From positions 1 to 62,700 of the forward strand of contig NZ_JACATN010000009.1 of NCBI RefSeq assembly GCF_018603515.1: a stretch of DNA of 62,700 nt, written 5' to 3'. Shown here piece after piece: positions 9,181 to 18,075 of the stretch; position 1 is the first letter of the stretch; every line of letters starts with the position of its first letter. The stretch comes from Zobellia barbeyronii (GTDB lineage Bacteria > Bacteroidota > Bacteroidia > Flavobacteriales > Flavobacteriaceae). Position numbers and translations under genes: made by a program. Below the pieces are notes generated by a model, which was not told the origin of the DNA, made no database searches, and worked only from the letters and a program-made list of their open reading frames with translations.

Positions 9181-9570
9181 GTGGTTAGGTTTGATTTACA
9201 AACAAATTGGTAATTGTTTTGGGGGCACAAGATACCGCAATAAAACAATTTTATAAAATGTGGAAACTGTGTTTCATAGAGAAAAAAGGGACTCATGTCG
9301 AAAATTCGGAGAAGGGTAGTGTTTTATTAACTGTTTTGCGAAAATATCTAGTAATAAGTGTTTGTTTTATGATTATGTGAGACTAAGCAAAACAATTATT
9401 ATAAACTTGGTTTTTTAAAGTGGAAAATTATAAGCTTTTGTGCTATTTGAAGAGCAAAATAAGCATCAATAAGTGAATTTTCTCTTAGATAAAGTCGAAA
9501 ATGTTATATATACACTTACAACCGGATTCTTTCCGTATTTTTGATGAAACCGTTAACAATACTTTAGTTT
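9181..9570. promoter_or_regulatory. Divergent intergenic region between epimerase and araR, with araR -7 box and candidate operator
   Basis: 390 bp without a convincing gene. Bases 9536-9543 read TAttTTTG, a good match to the Bacteroidota -7 box TAnnTTTG, 27 bp before the araR ATG; no clear -33 TTG is seen at normal spacing. GTTAACA at 9552-9558 lies at the expected start of transcription and recurs in front of araB (10316-10322), making it a candidate AraR half-site (inference). The epimerase promoter must lie in the left part; a weak TATCTTGT reads on the minus strand near 9227-9234. Confidence 0.5.
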
Positions 9571-10251
9571 ATGATGGACAGAACATATAAGGATATACAA
9601 CAAATTACGCTTGCCGTAGATTGTATCATATTTGGGTTCAATGATAATAGGTTAGAGGTATTGTTGGTTCACAGGGGTTTTGCGCCTGAAAAGGATAGGT
9701 GGTCTCTTATGGGTGGCTTCGTAGGTAATCATGAAGATCTTGATGATGCTGCAAATAGGGTTTTAAAAGACCTATCAGGTCTAGAAGATGTTTATATGGA
9801 GCAGGTCCGCACTTTTGGTAAAGCCAAACGTGACCCATACGAACGCGTAGTTTCTACCACTTATAGTGCATTAATTCTTAAAGACAAGTATAATAAGGAG
9901 CTTATTGAGGAGTATAGAGCCAAGTGGTTTCCTATAGATGAACTTCCTGATTTAATTTTTGATCATAAGGATATGGTTGATTCGGCAATAAGAAGGCTTC
10001 AGAGAAGAGTACGTACTTTTCCTATAGTCTTTAATCTTCTTCCCGATAAATTTACCTTACCACAACTACAAAAGCTATATGAAGGTATTTTTCAGGAGGA
10101 AATGGATAAACGTAACTTCCGAAAGAAACTTGCTACGATGGATTTTTTAATCAAGTTGAATGAAAAAGATATGTCTGAGTCTAAAAAAGGCGCTTTTTTG
10201 TATCGATTTGATGAGAAAAAATATAACAAAACAAAAAACTTTACAATTTAA
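9571..10251 (+). CDS. araR: Nudix-family L-arabinose regulator (AraR, NrtR-like)
   Basis: 226 aa. A Nudix domain covers about residues 10-150 (LAVDCIIFGF, WSLMGGFV), but the Nudix box at 49-71 has lost the RExxEE catalytic glutamates (RVLKDLSG), so it should sense a ligand rather than hydrolyse one. Residues ~155-226 form a winged-helix DNA-binding domain (FTLPQLQKLYEGIF, RNFRKKL). This matches the Bacteroides arabinose repressor family, known to bind L-arabinose and control araBDA. It sits directly upstream of araB in the same direction. Candidate operator sequences lie before both araR and araB, suggesting autoregulation. Confidence 0.85.
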   Translation: MMDRTYKDIQQITLAVDCIIFGFNDNRLEVLLVHRGFAPEKDRWSLMGGFVGNHEDLDDAANRVLKDLSGLEDVYMEQVRTFGKAKRDPYERVVSTTYSALILKDKYNKELIEEYRAKWFPIDELPDLIFDHKDMVDSAIRRLQRRVRTFPIVFNLLPDKFTLPQLQKLYEGIFQEEMDKRNFRKKLATMDFLIKLNEKDMSESKKGAFLYRFDEKKYNKTKNFTI

Positions 10252-10256
10252 GCATT

Positions 10257-10275
10257 AAGTGTTTTTGAAACACTT
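10257..10275. promoter_or_regulatory. Perfect 8-bp inverted repeat between araR and araB
   Basis: AAGTGTTT-TTG-AAACACTT starts 6 bases after the araR stop. No U-run follows (gtaaaaag), so it is a poor intrinsic terminator and could be a regulator-binding site or an mRNA hairpin separating araR from araB expression. Confidence 0.5.
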
Positions 10276-10304
10276 GTAAAAAGTTCTATATTAGTTTCTT
10301 TTAC

Positions 10305-10350
10305 AAGGTATTTCTGTTAACACGTTACCTTAAATTTAAAGTTTTTACAT
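10305..10350 (+). promoter_or_regulatory. Candidate araB promoter/operator
   Basis: TATTTCTG at 10309-10316 is one base off the -7 consensus TAnnTTTG. It is followed at once by GTTAACA (10316-10322), which also occurs downstream of the araR -7 box. AAGGTA and TACCTT flank the core as a 6-bp inverted repeat over 27 bp. This layout fits repressor binding over the transcription start. Confidence 0.4.
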
Positions 10351-12045
10351 ATGAGTTCACAAACCGCCTATAGCCTAGGCTTGGATTTTGGGTCAGATTC
10401 TGTTCGGGCTGTTTTGGTCAATACACAAACTGGTCAAGAGCTTTCCACTGCGGTACATTATTATGCACGGTGGAAAAAAGGCAAATACTGTGATCCCTCC
10501 GAAAATCGTTTTCGTCAACATCCATTAGACTATATAGAAGGTATAGAATCTACGGTAAAGTCAGTTGTTGCTGAAGTAGGTCCTGAGGTTGCAGCACAAA
10601 TTGTTAGCATAGGCGTAGATACTACGGGAAGTACACCCGTTGCGGTAGATGCTAATGGAACTCCATTGGCACTTTTGGATGCATTCAAAGAGAACCCGAA
10701 CGCAATGTTCGTGCTTTGGAAAGACCATACTGGTATTCAAGAAGCTAATGAAATTAATGCATTATGTGCTAAATGGGATATTGACTACTCGCAATATGAA
10801 GGCGGAATTTATTCTTCAGAGTGGTTTTGGAGTAAAATACTTCATGTTTCAAGAGCAGATAACAAGGTGTATAAAGCTGCCTACTCTTGGGTAGAGCATT
10901 GTGATTGGATTCCGTTTCTACTAACTGGCGGTAATGATATCCATACAATGAAACGTAGCAGATGTGCTGCCGGACATAAAGCCCTCTGGCATGAAAGCTA
11001 TAACGGATTGCCTTCCAATGATTTTTTTGTAGCATTAGATCCGCTTTTGGACGGACTAAGAGAACGTCTTTTTGATAAAACCTATACTTCTGATGTTCCA
11101 GTGGGTACTTTAGATGGGGAGTGGGCTGAAAAATTGGGTCTTTCTAAGAAGACGATTGTTTCCGTAGGTGCTTTTGATGCTCATATGGGTGCCGTAGGTG
11201 CTAAGATTGAGCCATATTATCTAACAAAAATAATGGGTACTTCTACCTGCGATGTTCTAGTTGCTCCAGTAGAAGGTGAAGAAAAATTGATAAAAGGTAT
11301 ATGCGGGCAAGTAGATGGTTCCGTCATACCAAACATGTTAGGGCTGGAAGCCGGTCAGTCTGCTTTTGGGGATATTTATGCGTGGTACAGTAGAGTTTTG
11401 GCGTGGCCAATTGAGGAGTTGATATCTAAATCTTCTTTAATTGATGAAGATACCAAGCATAAACTAATTGCTGAGGCACTTAAAAACCTGATTCCCGAAC
11501 TTAGTAATGCCGCAAGCAAAGAGCCAATTGGTGCTTCGGGAGAGTTGGCGCTAGATTGGATGAATGGAAGAAGAACACCAGATGCCAATCAGAATTTGAA
11601 AGGTGTTATTGCCGGTATCAATTTAGGGAGTACATCACCTAAAATATTTAGAGCTTTAGTAGAAGCTTCTTGTTTTGGAGCTAAAAAAATAGTTGACCGA
11701 TTCTTATCCGAAGGTATACCAATTAAAGGAGTGATAGCTTTGGGAGGAGTGGCTAAGAAATCTCCATTTATTATGCAAATGATGGCCGATGTGCTTAATA
11801 TGCCTATTAAAGTAGTGGCGTCAGAACAAGCCTGTGCATTAGGTGCGGCAGTTTTTGGTGCTGTAGCTGCGGAGGTTTATACCAATGTTCCCGAAGCAAT
11901 GGATAAGATGGGTAGTCCTTTTGAGACTGTTTATCAACCGAATGAAATAGATGCAATAGCCTATGAAAAAGTATATGAGAACTACAGTAGGCTAGGCGAT
12001 ACGATGGAGAAACATATCATGAACGAAACCAGAAGAAATGGGTAA
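10351..12045 (+). CDS. araB: Ribulokinase (FGGY carbohydrate kinase)
   Basis: 564 aa, the usual length for AraB (about 565). N-terminal actin-like ATPase motif GLDFGSDSVRAVLV, IGVDTTGSTPV, the substrate region WKDHTG, and the FGGY C-terminal ATP site GGVAKKSPFIMQMMADV. It phosphorylates L-ribulose to L-ribulose-5-phosphate with ATP in the cytoplasm. First structural gene of the arabinose operon; its last 8 bp overlap araD, indicating translational coupling. Confidence 0.95.
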   Translation: MSSQTAYSLGLDFGSDSVRAVLVNTQTGQELSTAVHYYARWKKGKYCDPSENRFRQHPLDYIEGIESTVKSVVAEVGPEVAAQIVSIGVDTTGSTPVAVDANGTPLALLDAFKENPNAMFVLWKDHTGIQEANEINALCAKWDIDYSQYEGGIYSSEWFWSKILHVSRADNKVYKAAYSWVEHCDWIPFLLTGGNDIHTMKRSRCAAGHKALWHESYNGLPSNDFFVALDPLLDGLRERLFDKTYTSDVPVGTLDGEWAEKLGLSKKTIVSVGAFDAHMGAVGAKIEPYYLTKIMGTSTCDVLVAPVEGEEKLIKGICGQVDGSVIPNMLGLEAGQSAFGDIYAWYSRVLAWPIEELISKSSLIDEDTKHKLIAEALKNLIPELSNAASKEPIGASGELALDWMNGRRTPDANQNLKGVIAGINLGSTSPKIFRALVEASCFGAKKIVDRFLSEGIPIKGVIALGGVAKKSPFIMQMMADVLNMPIKVVASEQACALGAAVFGAVAAEVYTNVPEAMDKMGSPFETVYQPNEIDAIAYEKVYENYSRLGDTMEKHIMNETRRNG

Positions 12046-12742
12046 GTATACATCATTAAAAGAAGAGGCCTTTGAGGCAAATATGCAGCTTCCGGAATTG
12101 GGACTGGTATTGTTTACATTCGGTAATGCAAGTGCGGTAGATAGAGATAAAGGAGTGTTTGCCATTAAACCAAGTGGTGTCCCTTACGCTACATTAAAAG
12201 TAGAAGATATTGTTATTTGCGATTTTGATGCAAAGATTGTAGAAGGAAAGATGAGACCTTCATCCGACACAAAAACTCATGCTGTTCTTTATAAGGAATG
12301 GGATAAAATTGGGGGAGTAGTTCATACGCACTCAACTTATGGTACGGCATGGGCACAAGCAATAAAAGATATTCCTATCTTCGGAACTACTCATGCCGAT
12401 CATTTGATTGCTGATATTCCATGTGCACCTCCTATGAAAGATGAGTATATTCAAGGCGATTATGAGTATATGACGGGCTATCAAATAATTGATTGTTTGA
12501 AAGAAAGGGGTTTAAATTATAACGAAATAGGTATGATACTGGTTGGTAGCCATGCACCCTTTACTTGGGGGGCAACCGCAGCCAAGGCGGTATATAATAG
12601 TGCTGTATGTGAAGAAGTAGCTAGAATGGCACATCTAACCTTGCAGATAAACCCTAACGCAGCTACCTTAAAAGAGGCTTTGAAAAAGAAGCATTTTGAG
12701 CGCAAGCATGGTAAAGATGCCTATTACGGACAAGGATGTTAA
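12038..12742 (+). CDS. araD: L-ribulose-5-phosphate 4-epimerase
   Basis: 234 aa, class II aldolase/AraD family at normal length. Zn ligands are visible in VVHTHSTYG (HTH) and in the SHAPFTWG segment; FGTTHADH and YEYMTGYQI are typical of AraD. It converts L-ribulose-5-P to D-xylulose-5-P, feeding the pentose phosphate pathway. Overlaps araB by 8 bp and precedes the symporter by 21 bp. FucA or SgbE function is unlikely given the operon. Confidence 0.95.
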   Translation: MGKYTSLKEEAFEANMQLPELGLVLFTFGNASAVDRDKGVFAIKPSGVPYATLKVEDIVICDFDAKIVEGKMRPSSDTKTHAVLYKEWDKIGGVVHTHSTYGTAWAQAIKDIPIFGTTHADHLIADIPCAPPMKDEYIQGDYEYMTGYQIIDCLKERGLNYNEIGMILVGSHAPFTWGATAAKAVYNSAVCEEVARMAHLTLQINPNAATLKEALKKKHFERKHGKDAYYGQGC

Positions 12743-12763
12743 GTTTTAATTGAAATATATTTT

Positions 12764-14329
12764 ATGGGAATAGCAACATTCATCGGGTTTACGTTACTGG
12801 TAGCAATCATTGCATATTTATCAACTAGAAAAACGGATGAAACATCTTCGGACGGTTATTTTTTAGGGGGGCGTAGCCTTACTGGGCCGGTAATAGCAGG
12901 GTCGTTGCTTTTAACAAATCTCTCTACAGAGCAGATTGTTGGTATGAACGGTATTGCCTACAGTGAGGGTATTCTCATTATGGCTTACGAGGTTTTGGCT
13001 GCTATAGCTATGGTCTTTACCGCTTTGGTATTATTACCTAGATATTTAAAAGGAGGTATCGCTACCATTCCTCAATTTTTGGAAAAACGATACGGAAAAT
13101 CCACAAAAACCCTAGTGTCCCTTCTATTTTTAGGAGGGTATGCCATTTCAATGCTTCCTACCGTACTATATTCAGGTGCTTTGGCAATAAATACCATGTT
13201 CGATTTGCCCGAGGCAATGGGCATGGGCGAAGAAAGTGCTTTATGGGTTACCGTTTGGGGTATTGGTATAATCGGAAGTATCTATGCTATTTTCGGTGGA
13301 TTGAAAGCAGTTGCGGTATCGGATTCTATTAATGCTGTAGGTTTAATCATTGGAGGTTCGCTTATACCTATATTCGGATTGCTGTACGTGGGTGATGGAA
13401 GTCTTACTGCTGGTATGGATGTCCTAACAACGAATTTTCCTGAGAAATTCGATATTTTGGGCGGACCTGATTCCTCAGTGCCTTTTTGGACACTTTTCAC
13501 AGGTATGGTTATTGTAAATTTCTATTATTGGGGAACAAATCAGGCTATCATTCAAAGGGCTCTTGGTGCCAAGAACTTACGTGAAGGTCAAATAGGATTG
13601 AGCCTTGCCGCATTCGTAAAAATATTAGGGCCTTTCATTGTGGTGTTACCAGGTATTATTGCCTATCAAATTTTTAATGGGGAATTGACCAATGCCGATC
13701 AAGCGTATCCTATGGTGGTTAAAAAAGTACTGCCCACTGCATTTATAGGCTTTTTTGCAGCGGTTCTTTTTGGAGCCATATTAAGCTCTTTCAATAGTGC
13801 GCTTAATAGTTCTGTTACCTTATTTGGACTCGACTTTTATAAAGAATATATTAATAAAGAAGCTTCTGAGAAGCAAATTGTGAAGGCTGGTAAGATATTC
13901 GGTATTTTTCTTGCTATAATTTCTATGATTATCGCACCGCTATTATTCGGTGTGGAAGGTGGTATATTCAATTATCTACAAGAATTGAACGGATCGTATA
14001 GTGTACCTATTTTGGCAATAATCTTAGTAGGTTATTTAACTAAAAGAATACCGGGCATTGCAGCAAATATTGGTATTGTTTTCGCAGTAGTCACTTACTT
14101 AGTAACTCTTTATATTGTTAAGCCAGACATTAGCTTTTTACATGTCATGGGTGTCTTGTTTGTTTTGGTGGTAATGCTAATGTTTATTATTGGAAAATTC
14201 TGGCCTAGAGAAACGGAATATGTAGAAGTATACACCGAACAAGTTGATATTACACCATGGAAATTTGCCAAACCTGTAGGTTTTGTAATATGCTCCATTG
14301 TAGTGGGTATGTACGTCTATTTTTCTTAA
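12764..14329 (+). CDS. Sodium:solute symporter (SSS family), probable L-arabinose importer
   Basis: 521 aa with about 13-14 transmembrane segments. SSS signatures include SSDGYFLGGRSLTGPVIAGS, the LTNLSTEQIVGMNG segment of TM1, and WGTNQAIIQRALGAKN. Family members couple sugar uptake to Na+. Its place between araD and araA makes L-arabinose (or an arabinose-containing sugar) the likely substrate; this is context inference. There is no separate ABC or GPH arabinose transporter in the window. Confidence 0.85.
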   Translation: MGIATFIGFTLLVAIIAYLSTRKTDETSSDGYFLGGRSLTGPVIAGSLLLTNLSTEQIVGMNGIAYSEGILIMAYEVLAAIAMVFTALVLLPRYLKGGIATIPQFLEKRYGKSTKTLVSLLFLGGYAISMLPTVLYSGALAINTMFDLPEAMGMGEESALWVTVWGIGIIGSIYAIFGGLKAVAVSDSINAVGLIIGGSLIPIFGLLYVGDGSLTAGMDVLTTNFPEKFDILGGPDSSVPFWTLFTGMVIVNFYYWGTNQAIIQRALGAKNLREGQIGLSLAAFVKILGPFIVVLPGIIAYQIFNGELTNADQAYPMVVKKVLPTAFIGFFAAVLFGAILSSFNSALNSSVTLFGLDFYKEYINKEASEKQIVKAGKIFGIFLAIISMIIAPLLFGVEGGIFNYLQELNGSYSVPILAIILVGYLTKRIPGIAANIGIVFAVVTYLVTLYIVKPDISFLHVMGVLFVLVVMLMFIIGKFWPRETEYVEVYTEQVDITPWKFAKPVGFVICSIVVGMYVYFS

Positions 14330-14349
14330 GGATAAATTTATTTTGATAA

Positions 14350-15855
14350 ATGATGATTGATTTAAATAAGAATGAAATTTGGTTTGTAACAGGTAGTCAA
14401 CATCTATACGGACCGGAAACTTTAGCACAGGTAGCGCAGCATTCTGCTGAGATAGCCCAATATTATGATGGAAACAAGACAATTCCGGTAAGCGTTATTT
14501 TTAAACCAGTGGTTAAAACTGCGGGTGAAATAAGTGCTTTATGTAAAGAGGCCAACAATACGGATGCCTGCGTAGGTTTAATTTTATGGATGCATACTTT
14601 CTCTCCGGCTAAAATGTGGATTGCTGGTCTGCAAGCACTTCAAAAACCATTTTTACACCTACATACACAGTATAATCGCGATATTCCGTGGAATGCGATT
14701 GATATGGATTTCATGAATCTAAATCAGTCAGCACACGGTGGACGGGAATTTGGTTTTTTAGCGTCAAGAATGCGATTGAACCGAAAAGTGATAGTTGGTC
14801 ATTGGAAAAATGAATCCGTTTTGCAGAAAGTGGGTAATTGGTGTCGTGTAGCGTGTGCCGTTGCTGATTCTAAGGAAATGAAAGTGGCTCGCTTTGGTGA
14901 TAATATGCGCCAAGTAGCAGTCACAGAAGGTAATAAGGTTTCTGCTCAATTAAAGTTCGGCTACGAAGTAAACGGATATGGAGTAGGTGACCTAGTTAAA
15001 TATATAGATGGGGTTTCCGATGCTCAAATAAATACGCTAATTCAAGAGTATGAAGATTCGTATACTATGGCAGCTAAAATTAAGACCGACGGAAGTATGC
15101 GCAATTCTTTAAAGGATGCGGCCAAAATAGAATTGGGTATGCGTGCTTTTCTAGAGGAGGGTGGTTATACCGCTTTTACCGATACTTTTGAAGATTTACA
15201 CGGAATGAAGCAATTGCCGGGTATCGCTACACAAAGGCTAATGGCCAGTGGTTATGGTTTTGGGGGGGAAGGCGACTGGAAGACCGCCGCATTGGTACGC
15301 ACCATGAAAGTTATGGGCGCAGGTCTTGAAGGCGGAAACAGTTTTATGGAAGATTACACCTATCATTTTGATCCTGAAAACACTACAGTTTTAGGTTCGC
15401 ACATGTTGGAGATTTGTCCATCAATTGCCAAAGGAGATGTTTCCTGCGAAATTCATACGTTGGGTATTGGGGGTAAAGAAGACCCTGTTCGTTTGGTCTT
15501 TAATGCCGGGGCTGGTAAAGCCTTAAATGCATCGGTTGTAGATATGGGCAATCGGTTTAGAATGTTGGTCAATAAAGTCGAGGCTTTAGAAATCGAAAAT
15601 GATATGCCAAATCTTCCTGTTGCCAGAGTGCTATGGGATGCCAAACCAGACCTTCAAACTGCTGCTGCAGCGTGGATTTACGGAGGAGGCGCACATCACA
15701 CCTGTTACAGTCAGAATATTTCTGCAGAATCCCTTGAGGACTTTGCCGAAATCATGGATATAGAATTTTTGTTGATCGATGAAAAAACAGATCTCTATCG
15801 CTTTAAACAAGAACTACGCTGGAACGATGCTGCTTATGGTATGAAAGGAATTTAA
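14350..15855 (+). CDS. araA: L-arabinose isomerase
   Basis: 501 aa, same length as E. coli AraA. Strong family segments: [66 protein letters not shown] and GGAHHTCYS, which include the conserved Glu and His metal/catalytic residues. It converts L-arabinose to L-ribulose, the first pathway step. Two ATGs are adjacent (14350, 14353); either could be used. Last gene of the operon, 20 bp after the symporter. Confidence 0.97.
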   Translation: MMIDLNKNEIWFVTGSQHLYGPETLAQVAQHSAEIAQYYDGNKTIPVSVIFKPVVKTAGEISALCKEANNTDACVGLILWMHTFSPAKMWIAGLQALQKPFLHLHTQYNRDIPWNAIDMDFMNLNQSAHGGREFGFLASRMRLNRKVIVGHWKNESVLQKVGNWCRVACAVADSKEMKVARFGDNMRQVAVTEGNKVSAQLKFGYEVNGYGVGDLVKYIDGVSDAQINTLIQEYEDSYTMAAKIKTDGSMRNSLKDAAKIELGMRAFLEEGGYTAFTDTFEDLHGMKQLPGIATQRLMASGYGFGGEGDWKTAALVRTMKVMGAGLEGGNSFMEDYTYHFDPENTTVLGSHMLEICPSIAKGDVSCEIHTLGIGGKEDPVRLVFNAGAGKALNASVVDMGNRFRMLVNKVEALEIENDMPNLPVARVLWDAKPDLQTAAAAWIYGGGAHHTCYSQNISAESLEDFAEIMDIEFLLIDEKTDLYRFKQELRWNDAAYGMKGI

Positions 15856-16073
15856 CTAAGTTGTTTTTCTGGCTCTAATTTTTCATTAAATTATAATAGT
15901 GGATATAGGCTTTTCAAAAAATAGAATTACTCTTTATAAACCTTTATCTTTTTGAAACTAGTTCCATATTTGAAATAAGTGCGTTTTTTTTAATAGTTTG
16001 TTTTCTGTTTTTTAAGGTATTAGGGAATATAATAAATCCTTATATTGTACTTTTAAGATAGAACTTAGACTAT

Positions 16074-16610
16074 ATGAAAAACTTAATTTTAATTGCCTTA
16101 GTTTTTACTTTTACTTCATTCAACGTACTTGCCCAAAATGAAACCGACTATGACCCAGAGGCTAAACTTCTAGAACTGGGAATAGAACTTTCGCAACCTT
16201 CAGCCCCAATGGCCAACTATGTCAATGCTGTGCGTTCAGGAAATCTTATTTTCTTGGCGGGTAAAGGCCCTACCAAAGCAGACGGAGAAAATATAACGGG
16301 TAAACTAGGTGCTGATCTTACTATTGAAGAAGGGTATGAAGCGGCAAGAATTACAGCTATCAATCAAATCTCGGTCTTGAAAATGGAATTGGGAGACCTT
16401 AAAAAAGTAAAGCGTATTGTTAAGGTTCGTGGGATGGTCAATGCCGTTCCAGATTTTACCGATCAGCCCAAAGTAATTAATGGGTGTTCAGATTTAATGG
16501 TTCAAGTTTTTGGTGAACGTGGTAAACATGCTAGAGCTGCTGTAGGGATGGGTTCTTTACCCGGTAATATTGCCGTGGAAATTGAGATGATAGTTGAGGT
16601 AGAAGACTAA
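16074..16610 (+). CDS. Secreted RidA/YjgF-family protein
   Basis: 178 aa with a Sec signal peptide (residues 1-20, ending FNVLAQ). The mature part is a RidA fold: AVRSGNLIFLAGKGP, the CSDLMVQVFGERGKHARAAVGM stretch with the conserved Arg, and SLPGNIAVEIEMIVEV. Cytoplasmic RidA deaminates reactive enamines/imines; a periplasmic form is less understood and may process a metabolite or merely bind one. Ends 3 bp before the TRAP solute-binding gene, so it is in the transporter operon and may act on the transported solute (inference). Confidence 0.85.
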   Translation: MKNLILIALVFTFTSFNVLAQNETDYDPEAKLLELGIELSQPSAPMANYVNAVRSGNLIFLAGKGPTKADGENITGKLGADLTIEEGYEAARITAINQISVLKMELGDLKKVKRIVKVRGMVNAVPDFTDQPKVINGCSDLMVQVFGERGKHARAAVGMGSLPGNIAVEIEMIVEVED

Positions 16611-16613
16611 ATC

Positions 16614-17624
16614 ATGAGCAAAAGATTTTTATTTAATCCTATTTTTCAAAATACACTTCTTTGTTTTTTTATTCTCTTCAGCTTTAATAGCTGTAAACCT
16701 GAACAAGAGGAACCTGAGTTTCTGTTACGTGCTGCGCTTTTGGTAAATGAGGAACATACTTGGTATAAAGCCTTTGTCTATTTTGGGCAAATTCTTGAAG
16801 AACGCTCCAAAGGCCGTATCAAGGTAGAAGTTTATCCCTCCGAGCAATTGGCCAAAGAGATTGAAGCCATAAGGCTTATTCAAGCAGATGTTATTGATAT
16901 GACCACTACAGGTTCTACTCTTACCAATTGGTTTGAAGTGGCCACTTTCTGTGAACTTCCTTTCCTGATGCAAGATTCAACCGATATGAATCGGTATATA
17001 AATGGACCTATAGGGACATTGATGGAGGAGGAAATGATTACTAAATCCGGCTTGAGGTCTTTAGGTCACTTTGAGAGAGGCCCAAGACATTTAACATCAA
17101 ACAGACCCATAAGACACCCCGATGATTTAGACGGACTCATTGTTCGAGTGCCAAACGTGCCATCATTCGTAACCCTTTGGAAAGCTCTTGGGGCAAAACC
17201 CACACCTATGGCCTTTTCGGAGGTTTTTACTTCTTTGCAACAAGGTACTATAGAGGCGCAAGAGAATCCGTTTGCATTGATTAACAATGCTGGTTTTGCT
17301 GAGGTGCAAAAATATTTGAACCTAACAGGTCATGTCATAAGTTGGGTTTATCCGGTTATTGGCGAAAAGCAGTTTCAGCGACTTCCACCAGATTTACAGA
17401 AAATATTTTTGTTAGCGGCAGATGATATGCAAGCCTATGAGCATCGTCTTTTTTTAGATAATGAAAAGATGGTTCAAGATGAATTAAAGGCAAAGGGAAT
17501 GGAGTTTATTGAGGTTGATAAAGATGCTTTTCAAGAAAAGTGCGAAGCTGCTATTTACAACAGTCTTTCTCCAGAAATGAAGAAAATATACGATCAACTT
17601 AAAACGGAAAAGGATGCTTCATAA
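16614..17624 (+). CDS. TRAP transporter solute-binding lipoprotein (DctP family)
   Basis: 336 aa. N-terminal hydrophobic stretch ending in FNSC (Cys27), so probably a lipoprotein anchored to the inner membrane. DctP-family segments: YPSEQLAKEIEAIRLIQ, ATFCELPFLMQD, the conserved Arg region HLTSNRPIRHPDDLDGLIVRVP (Arg binds carboxylate) and QQGTIEAQENPF. It binds an organic acid and delivers it to DctQM. Overlaps dctQ by 11 bp. The substrate is not predictable; a sugar acid or keto acid is usual for the family. Confidence 0.92.
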   Translation: MSKRFLFNPIFQNTLLCFFILFSFNSCKPEQEEPEFLLRAALLVNEEHTWYKAFVYFGQILEERSKGRIKVEVYPSEQLAKEIEAIRLIQADVIDMTTTGSTLTNWFEVATFCELPFLMQDSTDMNRYINGPIGTLMEEEMITKSGLRSLGHFERGPRHLTSNRPIRHPDDLDGLIVRVPNVPSFVTLWKALGAKPTPMAFSEVFTSLQQGTIEAQENPFALINNAGFAEVQKYLNLTGHVISWVYPVIGEKQFQRLPPDLQKIFLLAADDMQAYEHRLFLDNEKMVQDELKAKGMEFIEVDKDAFQEKCEAAIYNSLSPEMKKIYDQLKTEKDAS

Positions 17625-18075
17625 AACTATTGGGCGCATTTTAAAAGTTGGCGTATTATTGAGCACTTGGGGACTCATATTTACAGTATTATTACAGATT
17701 TTCTGCAGATTTACGCCATTGGATACGCCAACGTGGACAGAGGAAGCTTCGCGTCTATTCTTTATTTATGCCATGTCTTTTGGTGCAGGGCTTGCTATGA
17801 AAAATGAGTATTATGTTCATTTAGATATGTTCTTTAGTAATTTTCCTGTAAAACTGCAGCGCTTGTTGGTCAAGGTTATTCCCGTAATCGTATTATTTTT
17901 ATTTGCTATCATGGCAATCTATTCCATACAATTTGTGCTTTTGGGTATTCCGGAAAAATCACCCAGTATGGGTTTTAATATGGGAGTTGCTTTTTTTAGC
18001 ATGTTCATCATGTCGGCTTCTATAAGTTATTACCTCTGGAAAAAAATCCAAAAAAACTATAAAAATTCTAAATGA
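17614..18075 (+). CDS. TRAP transporter small permease (DctQ family)
   Basis: 153 aa with four transmembrane helices, and the motif WTEEASRLFFIYAMSFGAG, diagnostic for DctQ. It pairs with the large permease. Starts inside the 3' end of the solute-binding gene and overlaps dctM by 4 bp (ATGA), a typical coupled arrangement. Confidence 0.93.
   Translation: MLHKTIGRILKVGVLLSTWGLIFTVLLQIFCRFTPLDTPTWTEEASRLFFIYAMSFGAGLAMKNEYYVHLDMFFSNFPVKLQRLLVKVIPVIVLFLFAIMAIYSIQFVLLGIPEKSPSMGFNMGVAFFSMFIMSASISYYLWKKIQKNYKNSK

Noticed and set aside
10257-10275. Intrinsic terminator of araR
   Set aside because: Perfect stem but followed by gtaaaaag rather than a U-run; kept as a regulatory inverted repeat.
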